A program made the translations under genes and the position numbers. This document shows, one piece after another, positions 27,573 to 35,093 of a stretch of 64,000 bases of DNA. The notes below the pieces were generated by a model. That model ran no database searches and was not told the DNA's origin. It worked only from the letters and a program-made list of their open reading frames with translations. Each line of letters opens with the position of its first letter. The first letter of the stretch is position 1. The DNA lies in NCBI RefSeq assembly GCF_024199905.1, contig NZ_JANAFB010000015.1, positions 1 to 64,000 of the forward strand, given 5' to 3'. Source of the stretch: Rothia santali (GTDB lineage: Bacteria > Actinomycetota > Actinomycetes > Actinomycetales > Micrococcaceae).

Positions 27573-29196
27573 GACCGGGACGACCGACGCGCCCGTCGCC
27601 CTCGACGGAGCGCTCTACGAGGAGCTGGACTCCCGCCTCGCCGTGACCGACGAGGCCCTGGCGGGCAGCTATCCGGGCGAGGCGGGGAACCGCCAGCCGG
27701 TGCACACCGTCTACGTGCGGGCCGACCGCTACGAGGACGGCCTCGCCGCCGACTGGGGCCGCCAGGCCCTGGAGCTGGCCGAGCGGCACGGCGGGATGCG
27801 GGAGGTGTGCCGCGTCGTCGGGATCGAGGACGCGCTCGCCGAGCGGATCGCCCCGCTGGTCGAGGCGAAGCTGCGCGCGGAGCCCATCGAGGACCTGCGC
27901 ATCGACTTCGAGGACGGCCTGGGCGCCCAGCCCGACGACGTCGAGGACCGCCTGGCCGTGGAGTCCGCGCGCCGCCTGGCCCGCGAGATCGCCGAGGGCA
28001 CCGCGACGCCATTCGCGGGCCTGCGGTTCAAGTGCCTCGAGGAGGACACCCGACGCCGCGGCCTGCGCTCCCTGGACCTGTTCCTGGGCACGCTGATCGC
28101 CGAGGGCGGGCTCACCGAGGGCCTGATCATCACGCTGCCCAAGGTCAGCACGGTGGAGCAGGTCGAGGCGATGGTCACCGTGTGCGAGCGCCTCGAGCGC
28201 GCGCACGGCCTGGAGCCGGGCCGCCTGCGGTTCGAGGTGCAGGTCGAGACGCCCCAGCTGATCCTGGGCGCCGAGGGCACCGTGCCCGTCGCGTCGATGC
28301 TGCACCGCGCCGACCGCCGGATCACGGCCCTGCACTACGGGACCTACGACTACAGCGCCTCGCTGCAGATCGCGGCCCAGTACCAGTCCATGGAGCACCC
28401 GGGCGCCGACTTCGCCAAGGCGGTGATGCAGGTGGCGGTGGCCGGCACGGGGGTGACCCTCTCGGACGGCTCGACCAACATCCTGCCCCTGGGCCCGGAC
28501 GAGGACGTGCACGCGGCCTGGCGGCTGCACGCGCGGCTGATCGGCCGGAGCCTGGAGCGCGGCTACTACCAGGGCTGGGACCTGCACTGGGCCCAGCTGC
28601 CGACCCGCTACATCGCGACCTACGCGTTCTACCGCAGCGGGTTCGACGCCGCGGCCCTGCGCCTGCGCAACTACGTGTACGGCACCGAGGGCGCGATCCT
28701 GGACGAGCCGGCGACGGCGCGGGCCCTCGCCCGGTTCATCCAGCGCGGCTACGCGTGCGGCGCGCTCTCCGAGGCGGAGGTCGCCGAGTCCTGCGGGCTG
28801 GACCCCGCGACGGTCGCGGCGATCGCCCGGCCCCACTCGGAGACCCGGCCCCTCGGCGACGACGCCGGCTCGCTCCCCACCGGGGACCGGCCGGGCACGC
28901 CCGGCGCCGGGGCTGACCCTCGGCGACGGCCGGCGGACCCGCCGGCCGTCGCCCACCACTACCTCGCCGCCCCGTCGATCCGGTACGGGGCGGCTCGTCA
29001 ATTCACCAAGGACGTTGAACCATGGCTTACTACAACAGCAAGGGCGGCCTGCCCCCGCAGACCCAGATCACCACCGACCGGGCGATGTTCACCGAGTCCT
29101 ACGCGGTCATCCCCAAGGGCGTCTTCAGCGACATCGTCACGAGCCTCCTGCCGGGCTGGGAGTCGACCCGCCTGTGGGTCATCGCCCGCCCGCTGA
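27562..29196 (+). CDS. DUF6986-type HpcH/HpaI-CitE-like lyase homologue, reading frame runs on past its likely end
   Basis: Residues 1-430 have the (beta/alpha)8 layout of the CitE/HpcH superfamily: EDLRIDFEDGLG (metal Asp/Glu), RFKCLEE, LPKVSTVEQVE and RFEVQVETPQLI. Proteins of this kind follow malate synthase in many actinobacteria, but their reaction is not established. The frame stays open to 29196, crossing a terminator-like hairpin (28922-28953) and 175 bases of the next gene. A TGA in another frame at 28914-28916, just before that hairpin, looks like the natural stop, so a one-base indel near 28850-28910 is likely. It overlaps aceB by 11 bases. Confidence 0.75.
   Translation: MAAETGTTDAPVALDGALYEELDSRLAVTDEALAGSYPGEAGNRQPVHTVYVRADRYEDGLAADWGRQALELAERHGGMREVCRVVGIEDALAERIAPLVEAKLRAEPIEDLRIDFEDGLGAQPDDVEDRLAVESARRLAREIAEGTATPFAGLRFKCLEEDTRRRGLRSLDLFLGTLIAEGGLTEGLIITLPKVSTVEQVEAMVTVCERLERAHGLEPGRLRFEVQVETPQLILGAEGTVPVASMLHRADRRITALHYGTYDYSASLQIAAQYQSMEHPGADFAKAVMQVAVAGTGVTLSDGSTNILPLGPDEDVHAAWRLHARLIGRSLERGYYQGWDLHWAQLPTRYIATYAFYRSGFDAAALRLRNYVYGTEGAILDEPATARALARFIQRGYACGALSEAEVAESCGLDPATVAAIARPHSETRPLGDDAGSLPTGDRPGTPGAGADPRRRPADPPAVAHHYLAAPSIRYGAARQFTKDVEPWLTTTARAACPRRPRSPPTGRCSPSPTRSSPRASSATSSRASCRAGSRPACGSSPAR
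28922..28953 (+). terminator. Hairpin between the lyase homologue and allE
   Basis: Fifteen-base inverted copies (28922-28936 and 28939-28953) are separated by two bases, in practice a 13-bp stem with a short loop. It would end the malic enzyme-aceB-lyase transcript. It lies within the run-on reading frame of the lyase gene, which argues that the run-on is not natural. Confidence 0.65.
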
Positions 29197-29843
29197 GCGG
29201 CTTCGCGGAGACCTTCTCGCAGTACGTCGTCGAGGTCGGCCCGGGCGGCGGCAGCGACGACCCCGAGACCGAGGCCGGCACCGAGGCGGTCCTCTTCGTG
29301 ACCAGCGGCTCGGTCACGGTGACGATCGACGACGAGGAGCACGTGCTGACCGAGGGCGGCTACGCCTTCATCCCGCCGTCCTCGACCTGGAAGCTGCGCA
29401 ACGAGACCGGCGAGCTCGCGAACTTCCACTGGATCCGCAAGGCCTACCAGCCCGCGCCCGGGATCGACGAGCCCGAGCCCGTCATCGCCAACGAGAACGA
29501 CATCGCGCCCACGCCGATGCCCGACTGCGACGGCGCGTGGTCCACGACCCGCTTCGTCGATCCGACGGACCTGCGCCACGACATGCACGTCACGGTCGTG
29601 ACCTTCGAGCCCGGCGGCGTCATCCCCTTCGCCGAGACCCATGTGATGGAGCACGGCCTCTACGTCCTGGAGGGCAAGGCCGTGTACCGGCTCAACCAGG
29701 ACTGGGTCGAGGTCGAGGCCGGCGACTTCATGTGGCTGCGCGCCTTCTGCCCCCAGGCCTGCTACGCGGGCGGTCCCGGCAAGTTCCGCTACCTGCTCTA
29801 CAAGGACGTCAACCGCCACATGCCGCTGACGCTGAGCCGGTAG
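29022..29843 (+). CDS. allE: (S)-ureidoglycine aminohydrolase (bicupin, AllE/YlbA)
   Basis: The 273-residue protein is a double-cupin enzyme that releases ammonia from (S)-ureidoglycine, giving (S)-ureidoglycolate. It aligns with AllE from end to end; the C-terminal cupin carries the Mn ligands in ETHVMEHGLYVLEGKAVYRLNQDW order (Glu, His, His, Gln). The ATG at 29022 has AAGGACG upstream. The enzymes that act immediately before and after it, allantoate amidohydrolase and a ureidoglycolate-cleaving enzyme, are not in this window. Confidence 0.93.
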   Translation: MAYYNSKGGLPPQTQITTDRAMFTESYAVIPKGVFSDIVTSLLPGWESTRLWVIARPLSGFAETFSQYVVEVGPGGGSDDPETEAGTEAVLFVTSGSVTVTIDDEEHVLTEGGYAFIPPSSTWKLRNETGELANFHWIRKAYQPAPGIDEPEPVIANENDIAPTPMPDCDGAWSTTRFVDPTDLRHDMHVTVVTFEPGGVIPFAETHVMEHGLYVLEGKAVYRLNQDWVEVEAGDFMWLRAFCPQACYAGGPGKFRYLLYKDVNRHMPLTLSR

Positions 29844-30016
29844 CGCCGAACCGGAGCGCGCCGAACCGGGCGCGAGCTGAAGCGGATGTGAGCCAAGGCG
29901 GTCTTGAGCCAAGGCGGTTTCGAGTGGAAACGCTTCTTGAATTGAGGCGCTTTCGAACCGAGGCGGTACCGGTCTAAGGCCGCAGCGAGCGGAGGGGCCG
30001 ATGATGTGCCCACCAG

Positions 30017-30049
30017 AAGGCCCCCGGATGGAGTCCATCCGGGGGCCTT
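30017..30049 (+). terminator. Hairpin downstream of allE
   Basis: AAGGCCCCCGGATGGA (30017-30032) pairs with its complement at 30034-30049, a stem of about 14 bp with a small loop, ending in CTTA. It is 174 bases past the allE stop and is the first strong terminator for that transcript. Confidence 0.75.
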
Positions 30050-30062
30050 ATCGTGTGCGTCG

Positions 30063-30118
30063 CTTGCGGCTTGCGGCTTGCGGCTTGCGGCTTGCGGCTT
30101 GCGGCTTGCGGCTTGCGG
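30063..30118. repeat. Tandem repeat, 8 copies of CTTGCGG
   Basis: Eight exact, uninterrupted copies of a seven-base unit lie directly after the allE terminator, in non-coding DNA. Exact identity suggests recent expansion by slippage, and the number is likely to vary between strains. Confidence 0.95.
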
Positions 30119-30125
30119 CGACCAT

Positions 30126-30333
30126 ACCCTGTCAGCGGCTAGGGATTTTCGGAGCTATAGTTCCGAGGATCTCGAGGATCGCCCCGACCCCGCGGTTACT
30201 CCGCTCGGTGCCAAACCGGATGGAATATTCCGATTGGTGCATCTTCAGCCGAAGTATCGGGAGATGCGTCCCTATGGACGCTGGGATCCCCGGAAGCAAA
30301 GCTCCGAAAATCGCTAGTTCACGGCACCCTGTC
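30126..30333. mobile_element. Possible MITE-like element or remnant with inverted ends
   Basis: CTAGGGATTTTCGGAGCT (30139-30156) and AGCTCCGAAAATCGCTAG (30300-30317) are inverted copies with 17 of 18 bases matching, bounding 179 bases that are richer in A/T than the flanks. An 8-base direct repeat, ACCCTGTC, lies outside them at 30126-30133 and 30326-30333, exactly 200 bases apart. The direct repeats do not abut the inverted ones, so the boundaries are uncertain. It has no coding capacity. Confidence 0.4.
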
Positions 30334-30501
30334 GTGGAAATTTCACGTCATTCCGCCCATCGGAAACGGGCGGTCCTAACTCCGGCCCGTTGGCCCTCCG
30401 TGCCTTCGGCGGAACCGACCACTCCACCGGTTCTGGCACGCTTCCCCTCCGCCCCGCACGCCCCGTGGGCCCGTGACCGTCTGGTCGCCACATCGACACC
30501 A

Positions 30502-30531
30502 CCCCGTCCGCCATCAGTGCGGCGGACGGGG
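30502..30531 (-). terminator. Terminator after bcp
   Basis: CCCCGTCCGCC (30502-30512) pairs perfectly with 30521-30531 over an eight-base loop, 40 bases beyond the bcp stop. Confidence 0.75.
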
Positions 30532-30570
30532 CGGGACCGACCCCGCGCGGGCGGCGGGGCGTCGTCGGGC

Positions 30571-31044
30571 TCAGGCGTCGACGCCGAGGTCCCGACGCAG
30601 CTGGGCGACGTGGCCGTCCGCGCTCACGTAGTAGCCGGCCTGGGCGATGCGGCCGTCCTCGTCGATCACGAAGGTGGAGCGGAGCACGCCGGTGCGGGTC
30701 TCGCCGCCCACGGTCTTCTCGCCCCAGGCCCCGAAGCGCTGGGCCACGGCCGAGCCCTCGTCCGAGAGCAGCCCGTAGGTGAGCCGGTACTCCTGCGCGA
30801 ACTCGGCGAGCCGCTCCACGGAGTCGCCCGAGATGCCCAGCACCGTGTACCCCGCGGCGGTCAGGGAGGCGAGGTTGTCGCGGAAGTCGCAGGCCTCGGT
30901 GGTGCAGCCGGGGGTGAAGGCGGCGGGGTAGAAGTAGAGGACGGTCCTGCCGCCGGCGAGGTCCGCCAGCGACGTCGTGCCGCCCTCGGCGTTGGGGAGG
31001 GAGAAGTCGGGGGCGACGTCGCCCGGGGTCAGCTGGTCGGTCAT
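30571..31044 (-). CDS. bcp: Thioredoxin-dependent peroxiredoxin (Bcp/PrxQ)
   Basis: The 157-residue thioredoxin-fold protein reduces hydroperoxides. The peroxidatic Cys47 and the resolving Cys52 are in FTPGCTTEACDFRD, the spacing of the PrxQ group. It is preceded by GAGGAG and transcribed alone, divergent from the purine permease. Uricase activity nearby makes peroxide, though a functional link is only inference. Confidence 0.95.
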   Translation of the reverse strand: MTDQLTPGDVAPDFSLPNAEGGTTSLADLAGGRTVLYFYPAAFTPGCTTEACDFRDNLASLTAAGYTVLGISGDSVERLAEFAQEYRLTYGLLSDEGSAVAQRFGAWGEKTVGGETRTGVLRSTFVIDEDGRIAQAGYYVSADGHVAQLRRDLGVDA

Positions 31045-31231
31045 GGTGCTCCTCGTCCGTAGGCGTCGTCCGCGGGATGCGCGGACCCGCCCATTGTGTC
31101 AGCCGCGTCACAGCACGGGATAGGGATTCTCACGAGGTGGAGCCTGCGGCGGCCGACGCCGTGCCGGGCGAGCCCGCGGTGCTCCTGGTCACCTTCCCGC
31201 CAGACCCGCGGGGCGAGCCCGCGATCCGTAC

Positions 31232-31237
31232 TAGAAT
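31232..31237 (+). promoter_or_regulatory. -10 box of the purine permease gene
   Basis: TAGAAT stands 60 bases before the permease start and matches the TANNNT pattern seen before several genes in the window. No clear -35 box was found. No purine riboswitch fold was seen in the leader. Confidence 0.4.
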
Positions 31238-31297
31238 CGTCTGCGCCGCGGCCGACCACGGCACTTCACCCCCTTTGAGTATCTACGGATTCAACGA

Positions 31298-32779
31298 ATG
31301 ACTTCTGAGAACACCGCGGCTCCGAGCCGTGCCCCCCGTCCCCGCGGCGACCGCCCCGCCGGCGGGCTCGACCGCTTCTTCAAGATCTCCGAGCGCGGCT
31401 CGACCCTCGGCACCGAGATGCGCGGCGGCCTGGCCACGTTCTTCGCGATGAGCTACATCGTGGTGCTGAACCCGCTGATCCTCGGCCTGGGGGCCGACGG
31501 CGCCGGGAACGCGCTCGGCATCGACCGGGTAGCGGCCGCCACGGCCCTCGTCTCGGGGCTGATGTCCATCCTCATGGGCATCCTCTCCAACCACCCGTTC
31601 GCGATGGCCGCCGGCCTGGGCGTCAACGCCTTCCTCGCCGCGACCATCGCGACCACTCCCGGGCTCACCTGGCCCGAGCTCATGGGGCTCGTCGTGTGGG
31701 CCGGGATCGTGATGTTCCTGCTGGTCCTCACCGGGTTCCGGACGGCCGTGTTCAACGCGGTGCCCGCCTCGCTGAAGACCGCGATCGTCGTCGGCATCGG
31801 TCTGTTCATCTCCTTCATCGGCTTCGTCAACGCTGGCTTCATCCGCCGCATGCCGGACGACGCCGGCACCACCGTCCCCGTCTCCTTCGGCGTCGGCGGC
31901 GAGCTGTTCGGCTGGCCCATCCTGGTGTTCCTCGTGGGGCTCTTCCTGACCATCGCGCTGATGATCCGCAACGTGCGCGGGGCGATCCTGATCGGCGTCA
32001 TCGTCTCCACGATCCTCTCGATCGCCATCGAGACCGTGGCGCCCTCGGGCCCCTCGACCGCGAACCCGGCCGGCTGGTCGCTCGTGGTGCCCGGCGTCCC
32101 CGAGTCGTGGTTCGGCCTCCCGGACCTCTCGCTGATCGGCCAGTTCAGCTGGTTCGGCGCCTTCCAGTCGCTCGGCGGGATGGCCGCCTCGCTCATGGTC
32201 TTCGCGATCCTGCTCTCGGTGTTCTTCGACGCGATGGGCACCTCGGTCGGGCTGGCCACCGAGGCCGGGAACATCACGAAGGACGGGAAGATCCCGGCGA
32301 TCAACCGGGTGCTCGCGGTGGACGCGCTGGGCTCGGTCGCGGGCGGCGGGGCGTCGTCGTCCTCCTCCCAGATCTTCGTGGAGTCGGCGACCGGCATCGG
32401 CGAGGGCGCGCGCACCGGCCTGGCGCCGGTGGTCACCGGGGCGCTGTTCCTGGTCGCGACGTTCATCTCGCCGCTGGTCAACATCGTGCCGTTCGAGGCC
32501 GTGGCTCCCGCGCTGGTGATCGTCGGCTTCCTCATGGTCCGCCAGGCCGTGAACGTCGAGTGGAACGACTGGGGGCTCGGCATCCCGGCCTTCCTGACCA
32601 TCGCGATGATGCCGTTCACGTACTCGATCGCGCACGGCATCGGCGCCGGCTTCGTCTCCTACGCCTTCATCCGCCTCGCGCAGGGGCGCGGCCGGGAGGT
32701 CCACCCGCTGATGTACGTCGTCTCGGCGGCGTTCCTGCTGTACTTCGGCATGGGTGTCATCGACGGCTGGATGCACTAG
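31298..32779 (+). CDS. AzgA-type adenine/guanine/hypoxanthine permease
   Basis: The 493-residue membrane protein matches the AzgA/PbuG branch of purine transporters: the N-terminal LDRFFKISERGSTLGTEMRGGLATFFAMSYI, NHPFAMAAGLGVNAFLAAT, the helix with DAMGTSVGLATEAG and SSSSSQIFVESATGIGEGARTG. About twelve membrane segments are present. It imports purine bases by proton symport. The next gene begins one base after its stop. Confidence 0.93.
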   Translation: MTSENTAAPSRAPRPRGDRPAGGLDRFFKISERGSTLGTEMRGGLATFFAMSYIVVLNPLILGLGADGAGNALGIDRVAAATALVSGLMSILMGILSNHPFAMAAGLGVNAFLAATIATTPGLTWPELMGLVVWAGIVMFLLVLTGFRTAVFNAVPASLKTAIVVGIGLFISFIGFVNAGFIRRMPDDAGTTVPVSFGVGGELFGWPILVFLVGLFLTIALMIRNVRGAILIGVIVSTILSIAIETVAPSGPSTANPAGWSLVVPGVPESWFGLPDLSLIGQFSWFGAFQSLGGMAASLMVFAILLSVFFDAMGTSVGLATEAGNITKDGKIPAINRVLAVDALGSVAGGGASSSSSQIFVESATGIGEGARTGLAPVVTGALFLVATFISPLVNIVPFEAVAPALVIVGFLMVRQAVNVEWNDWGLGIPAFLTIAMMPFTYSIAHGIGAGFVSYAFIRLAQGRGREVHPLMYVVSAAFLLYFGMGVIDGWMH

Positions 32780-32780
32780 C

Positions 32781-33203
32781 GTGGCCCCGGCTCCCGATGA
32801 CTCGGCCCGCTGCCCCTGCGGCACGGGCGAGGTCTACGGCGCCTGCTGCGGTCCCCTGCATGCCGGGGACCGCGAGGCCCCGACCGCGGAGGCCCTGATG
32901 CGCTCGCGCTTCTCGGCCTTCGCCGCCGACGACGCCGCCTACCTGCTGCGCACCTGGCACGCCTCGACCCGCCCGGCCGAGCTGGAGCTCGACGCCTCGA
33001 TCCTGTGGCAGCGCCTCGAGATCCTGGACGTACAGGGCGGCCCCTTCGACGACGCCGCCCGCGTGCGCTTCGCGGCCCACTACCGCTCACGCCCCGGCAC
33101 GCCGGCCGAGGAGCGGGTCCGGGGCGTGCAGCGGGAGGACAGCGGGTTCCTGCGCGAGGGCGGCCGGTGGTTCTACGTGGACGGCGTCGCCGACCGGGAC
33201 TGA
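32781..33203 (+). CDS. YchJ-like SEC-C motif protein
   Basis: The 140-residue protein has the YchJ layout: an N-terminal zinc-binding SEC-C motif (CPCGTGEVYGACCGPLH) followed by an NTF2-like fold (ALMRSRFSAFA through YRSRPG). YchJ proteins have no established role. The start is taken as the GTG at 32781, one base after the permease stop, which indicates coupling; an ATG at 32754 inside the permease is the alternative. Confidence 0.85.
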   Translation: MAPAPDDSARCPCGTGEVYGACCGPLHAGDREAPTAEALMRSRFSAFAADDAAYLLRTWHASTRPAELELDASILWQRLEILDVQGGPFDDAARVRFAAHYRSRPGTPAEERVRGVQREDSGFLREGGRWFYVDGVADRD

Positions 33204-33276
33204 CGATCCTTGGGGACTGTGACAGACACCATGAGAAGTGAGTCTCCAGGAAAATACCAGGAATCGCACAGCTGGT

Positions 33277-33282
33277 TATAGT
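33277..33282 (+). promoter_or_regulatory. -10 box giving a leaderless lipoprotein mRNA
   Basis: TATAGT ends seven bases before the GTG at 33290, so transcription would begin at or next to the start codon. No Shine-Dalgarno sequence lies between (only TTTTTGA), which supports leaderless initiation. Confidence 0.5.
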
Positions 33283-33289
33283 TTTTTGA

Positions 33290-33913
33290 GTGAAAAAATC
33301 TCCGTTCTGCGCTCTTGTCCTCCTCGCGAGCCCTCTGTTCTTGACTTCCTGCGGTGATTCCGCAGATGAGTTCAGAGAGCCCCTCGCGGTTTCGCCAGCC
33401 TCAGAATCGCCCTCCCCGGAACCCGATCCGATGCGCGGCAAGCCCGAACCCATGAGCTTGGGTCAAGAGGCCGTAGTGACGGATCAAAACGACGACATGA
33501 TCTACCGCTTCAAGGTGAATTCGATCCGGCTGAACGACAGCTGCCCGAACAATCCGCTGGACCAGTACGGTTCCCTCGATCCAGTCAATGGGCACCTCAT
33601 CAGACTGACCATCGAAGAACAGGTGGGGGACCTCTTCCAGTCCCAGGACGAACTGGTTGCCGAAATGGCGGACCTGGGGCAGGGAGTCAATCACTTCAAT
33701 TGGAGGTTCGTCACGGAAGCAGGGACGACCACCAACGAGATCTCGACTCCGATCACGTACAACTGCCTGGGGCCCGGAGAGGAACTCCCCGGCGATCTGG
33801 GCCCCAACGAGCAGGCGATCGGCGAGGTGATCCTCGATCTCCCAGGACAGACGGGCACCTTGATCTACCAGGACCCCCTGACCCGCCAGAGCTTCGAATG
33901 GCAGGTCAAGTAG
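33290..33913 (+). CDS. Lipoprotein of unknown function, lower GC than its surroundings
   Basis: The 207-residue product has a lipoprotein signal peptide: KK, a hydrophobic core and the lipobox LTSC (Cys21). A Pro/Ser/Glu-rich linker (residues 30-55) follows, then a beta-rich domain of about 145 residues with two cysteines (DSCPNN and YNCLGP) that could form a disulfide. The domain order resembles telokin-like DUF4352 extracytoplasmic proteins, but the match is only by shape. Codons are less G/C-biased than in all neighbours, which suggests acquisition from another source. The start is a GTG without a ribosome binding site, preceded closely by a TATAGT box. Confidence 0.75.
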   Translation: MKKSPFCALVLLASPLFLTSCGDSADEFREPLAVSPASESPSPEPDPMRGKPEPMSLGQEAVVTDQNDDMIYRFKVNSIRLNDSCPNNPLDQYGSLDPVNGHLIRLTIEEQVGDLFQSQDELVAEMADLGQGVNHFNWRFVTEAGTTTNEISTPITYNCLGPGEELPGDLGPNEQAIGEVILDLPGQTGTLIYQDPLTRQSFEWQVK

Positions 33914-33923
33914 GAGCCTTTGC

Positions 33924-34199
33924 TCACCGCTGATCCGCCGCCGTGACCGCCCTGCGGGATCGCCACGACATGATCGCCAGGGCCGAGGCCGCGGAGAGGA
34001 TCGACGCCGCGGAGGCGAAGCTGCCGACGGACAGGAACGAGAACGACGAGCCGATGGACCCGGCGGAGCCCAGAGAGCCGATGGATCCGACGCTGAGCGT
34101 CGAGTTCACGGACCACAGGCTCAGCGTGCTGTTCCTCGAGCCGATCGACAGGCGCGAGCCGCCGCGGCTCAGGGCGGGGTGCTTCAGAAGACTGCTCAT
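33924..34199 (-). CDS. Small Ser/Gly-repeat protein of unknown function
   Basis: The 91-residue protein consists of an N-terminal LLKHPALSRGGS, then repeats of a five- to six-residue unit (LSIGS, LSVGS, IGS, LGS, AGS, IGS) across residues 15-65, a hydrophobic stretch (SILSAASALAIMSW) and an Arg-rich end. Third codon positions are almost all G or C on this strand, unlike the antisense frame, so this strand is the coding one. It starts nine bases after the stop of the spermidine-synthase-fold gene, with only a weak GGGT as binding site. A regular beta-helix or membrane-associated structure is possible; no function is known to me. Confidence 0.7.
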   Translation of the reverse strand: MSSLLKHPALSRGGSRLSIGSRNSTLSLWSVNSTLSVGSIGSLGSAGSIGSSFSFLSVGSFASAASILSAASALAIMSWRSRRAVTAADQR

Positions 34200-34208
34200 G
34201 ACCCGAAT

Positions 34209-35093
34209 CTAGTCCCTGCGCGGCTCGCTGCCCAGGGCCAGGCGGCGTGCCCACTCCTCGTCCTTGTACTGAGCGGGCACCGCGCCGCCCAGCAGCACCC
34301 GGCCGAGCGCGGCGGCGGCGTCGTCCCCGGCGCGCGGCAGCGGGGAGTCCGAGGCCAGCAGGACGATGTTGCCGTAGCGGCGCCCCTTGAGCATGGGCGG
34401 GTCGGCGATGCAGGCGACGTGCGCGAAGACCTCCCGCAGCCCGGCGATCTCGGCCCGGGCCAGCGTCAGGCCCCGCCCGTCCCCGCAGTTGGCCACGTAC
34501 AGCCCGCCCGGGGCCAGCGCGCGGCGGACCTGCGCGAAGAACTCGACCGTGGTCAGCGGGCCCGGGGTCACGGCGTCGGCGAAGACGTCCCGGATCACGA
34601 CGTCGCGGCTGCCGTCCACGAACCCCTCGGTCACGGCGCGCGCCTCCCCCACCCGGATCTTCACGCGCGGGGCGCGGGGGATGTCGAACTGCTCGCGGAC
34701 CAGCGCGGCCAGCCGCCCGTCCAGCTCGACGACGGTGTTGCGGCTCTCCGGGTACACGTCGGCGAGGTAGCGCGCCATGGAGCACGCGCCGCCGCCGAGG
34801 TGGGTGATCCGCAGCCGGGCCGGGTCCAGGTGCGCGCCCACGAAGGACTCGACACCGGCCGCGAACCAGCGCATGTACTCGAAGGCCAGCTCGCGCGGGC
34901 GGCCGAGCACCACGTGGCTCGACTGCACGCCGTTGACCATGACGAGCCACGCGCCGTCCTGCCCGTCCTCGTCGATCAGCTCCGCGGTGCCGGTGTCGAT
35001 GAGGTACGTCCCCGCGGCCGGGCCGGCGGGGACCGGGTTCGCGGCCGCCGACGCCGCCTCGCCGCCGCGCCCACCCTTCGTCTTCTTGCCCAT
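34209..35093 (-). CDS. Spermidine-synthase-fold / methyltransferase-like protein
   Basis: The 294-residue protein has a Rossmann-like SAM-binding core: THLGGGACSMARYLAD (motif I), VVELDG (motif II), RDVVIRDVFADAV (motif IV) and GGLYVANCGDG. It resembles the polyamine-synthase-like proteins common in actinobacteria, which lack a confirmed activity. The N-terminal 30 residues are Lys/Gly/Ala-rich. The start ATG 35093 begins MGKKTKGG; a longer frame overlaps non-coding DNA. It is probably cotranscribed with the small repeat protein downstream. Confidence 0.82.
   Translation of the reverse strand: MGKKTKGGRGGEAASAAANPVPAGPAAGTYLIDTGTAELIDEDGQDGAWLVMVNGVQSSHVVLGRPRELAFEYMRWFAAGVESFVGAHLDPARLRITHLGGGACSMARYLADVYPESRNTVVELDGRLAALVREQFDIPRAPRVKIRVGEARAVTEGFVDGSRDVVIRDVFADAVTPGPLTTVEFFAQVRRALAPGGLYVANCGDGRGLTLARAEIAGLREVFAHVACIADPPMLKGRRYGNIVLLASDSPLPRAGDDAAAALGRVLLGGAVPAQYKDEEWARRLALGSEPRRD

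Larger units (their letters stand above)
29844..30570. other. 727-base non-coding region with several repeat types
   Basis: In order it holds: degenerate repeats of GCCAAGGCGGT/ACCGAGGCGGT (29850-29980), a strong hairpin (30017-30049), eight tandem copies of CTTGCGG (30063-30118), an A/T-richer segment bounded by 18-base inverted repeats (30139-30317), a more ordinary GC-rich stretch, and the bcp terminator (30502-30531). Frames crossing it have no protein-like composition. Confidence 0.7.

Noticed and set aside
30001-31062. A plus-strand frame across the tandem repeat, the MITE-like segment and bcp
   Set aside because: It crosses repeats, a terminator and the antisense of bcp, and has no protein-like domain.
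31045-31297. A purine riboswitch before the AzgA-type permease
   Set aside because: No three-way-junction core or conserved loop bases were found.
33943-34212. An acidic 89-codon frame on the plus strand opposite the Ser/Gly repeat protein
   Set aside because: Third-position G/C is high on the minus strand and low on the plus strand, so the minus-strand frame is the coding one.
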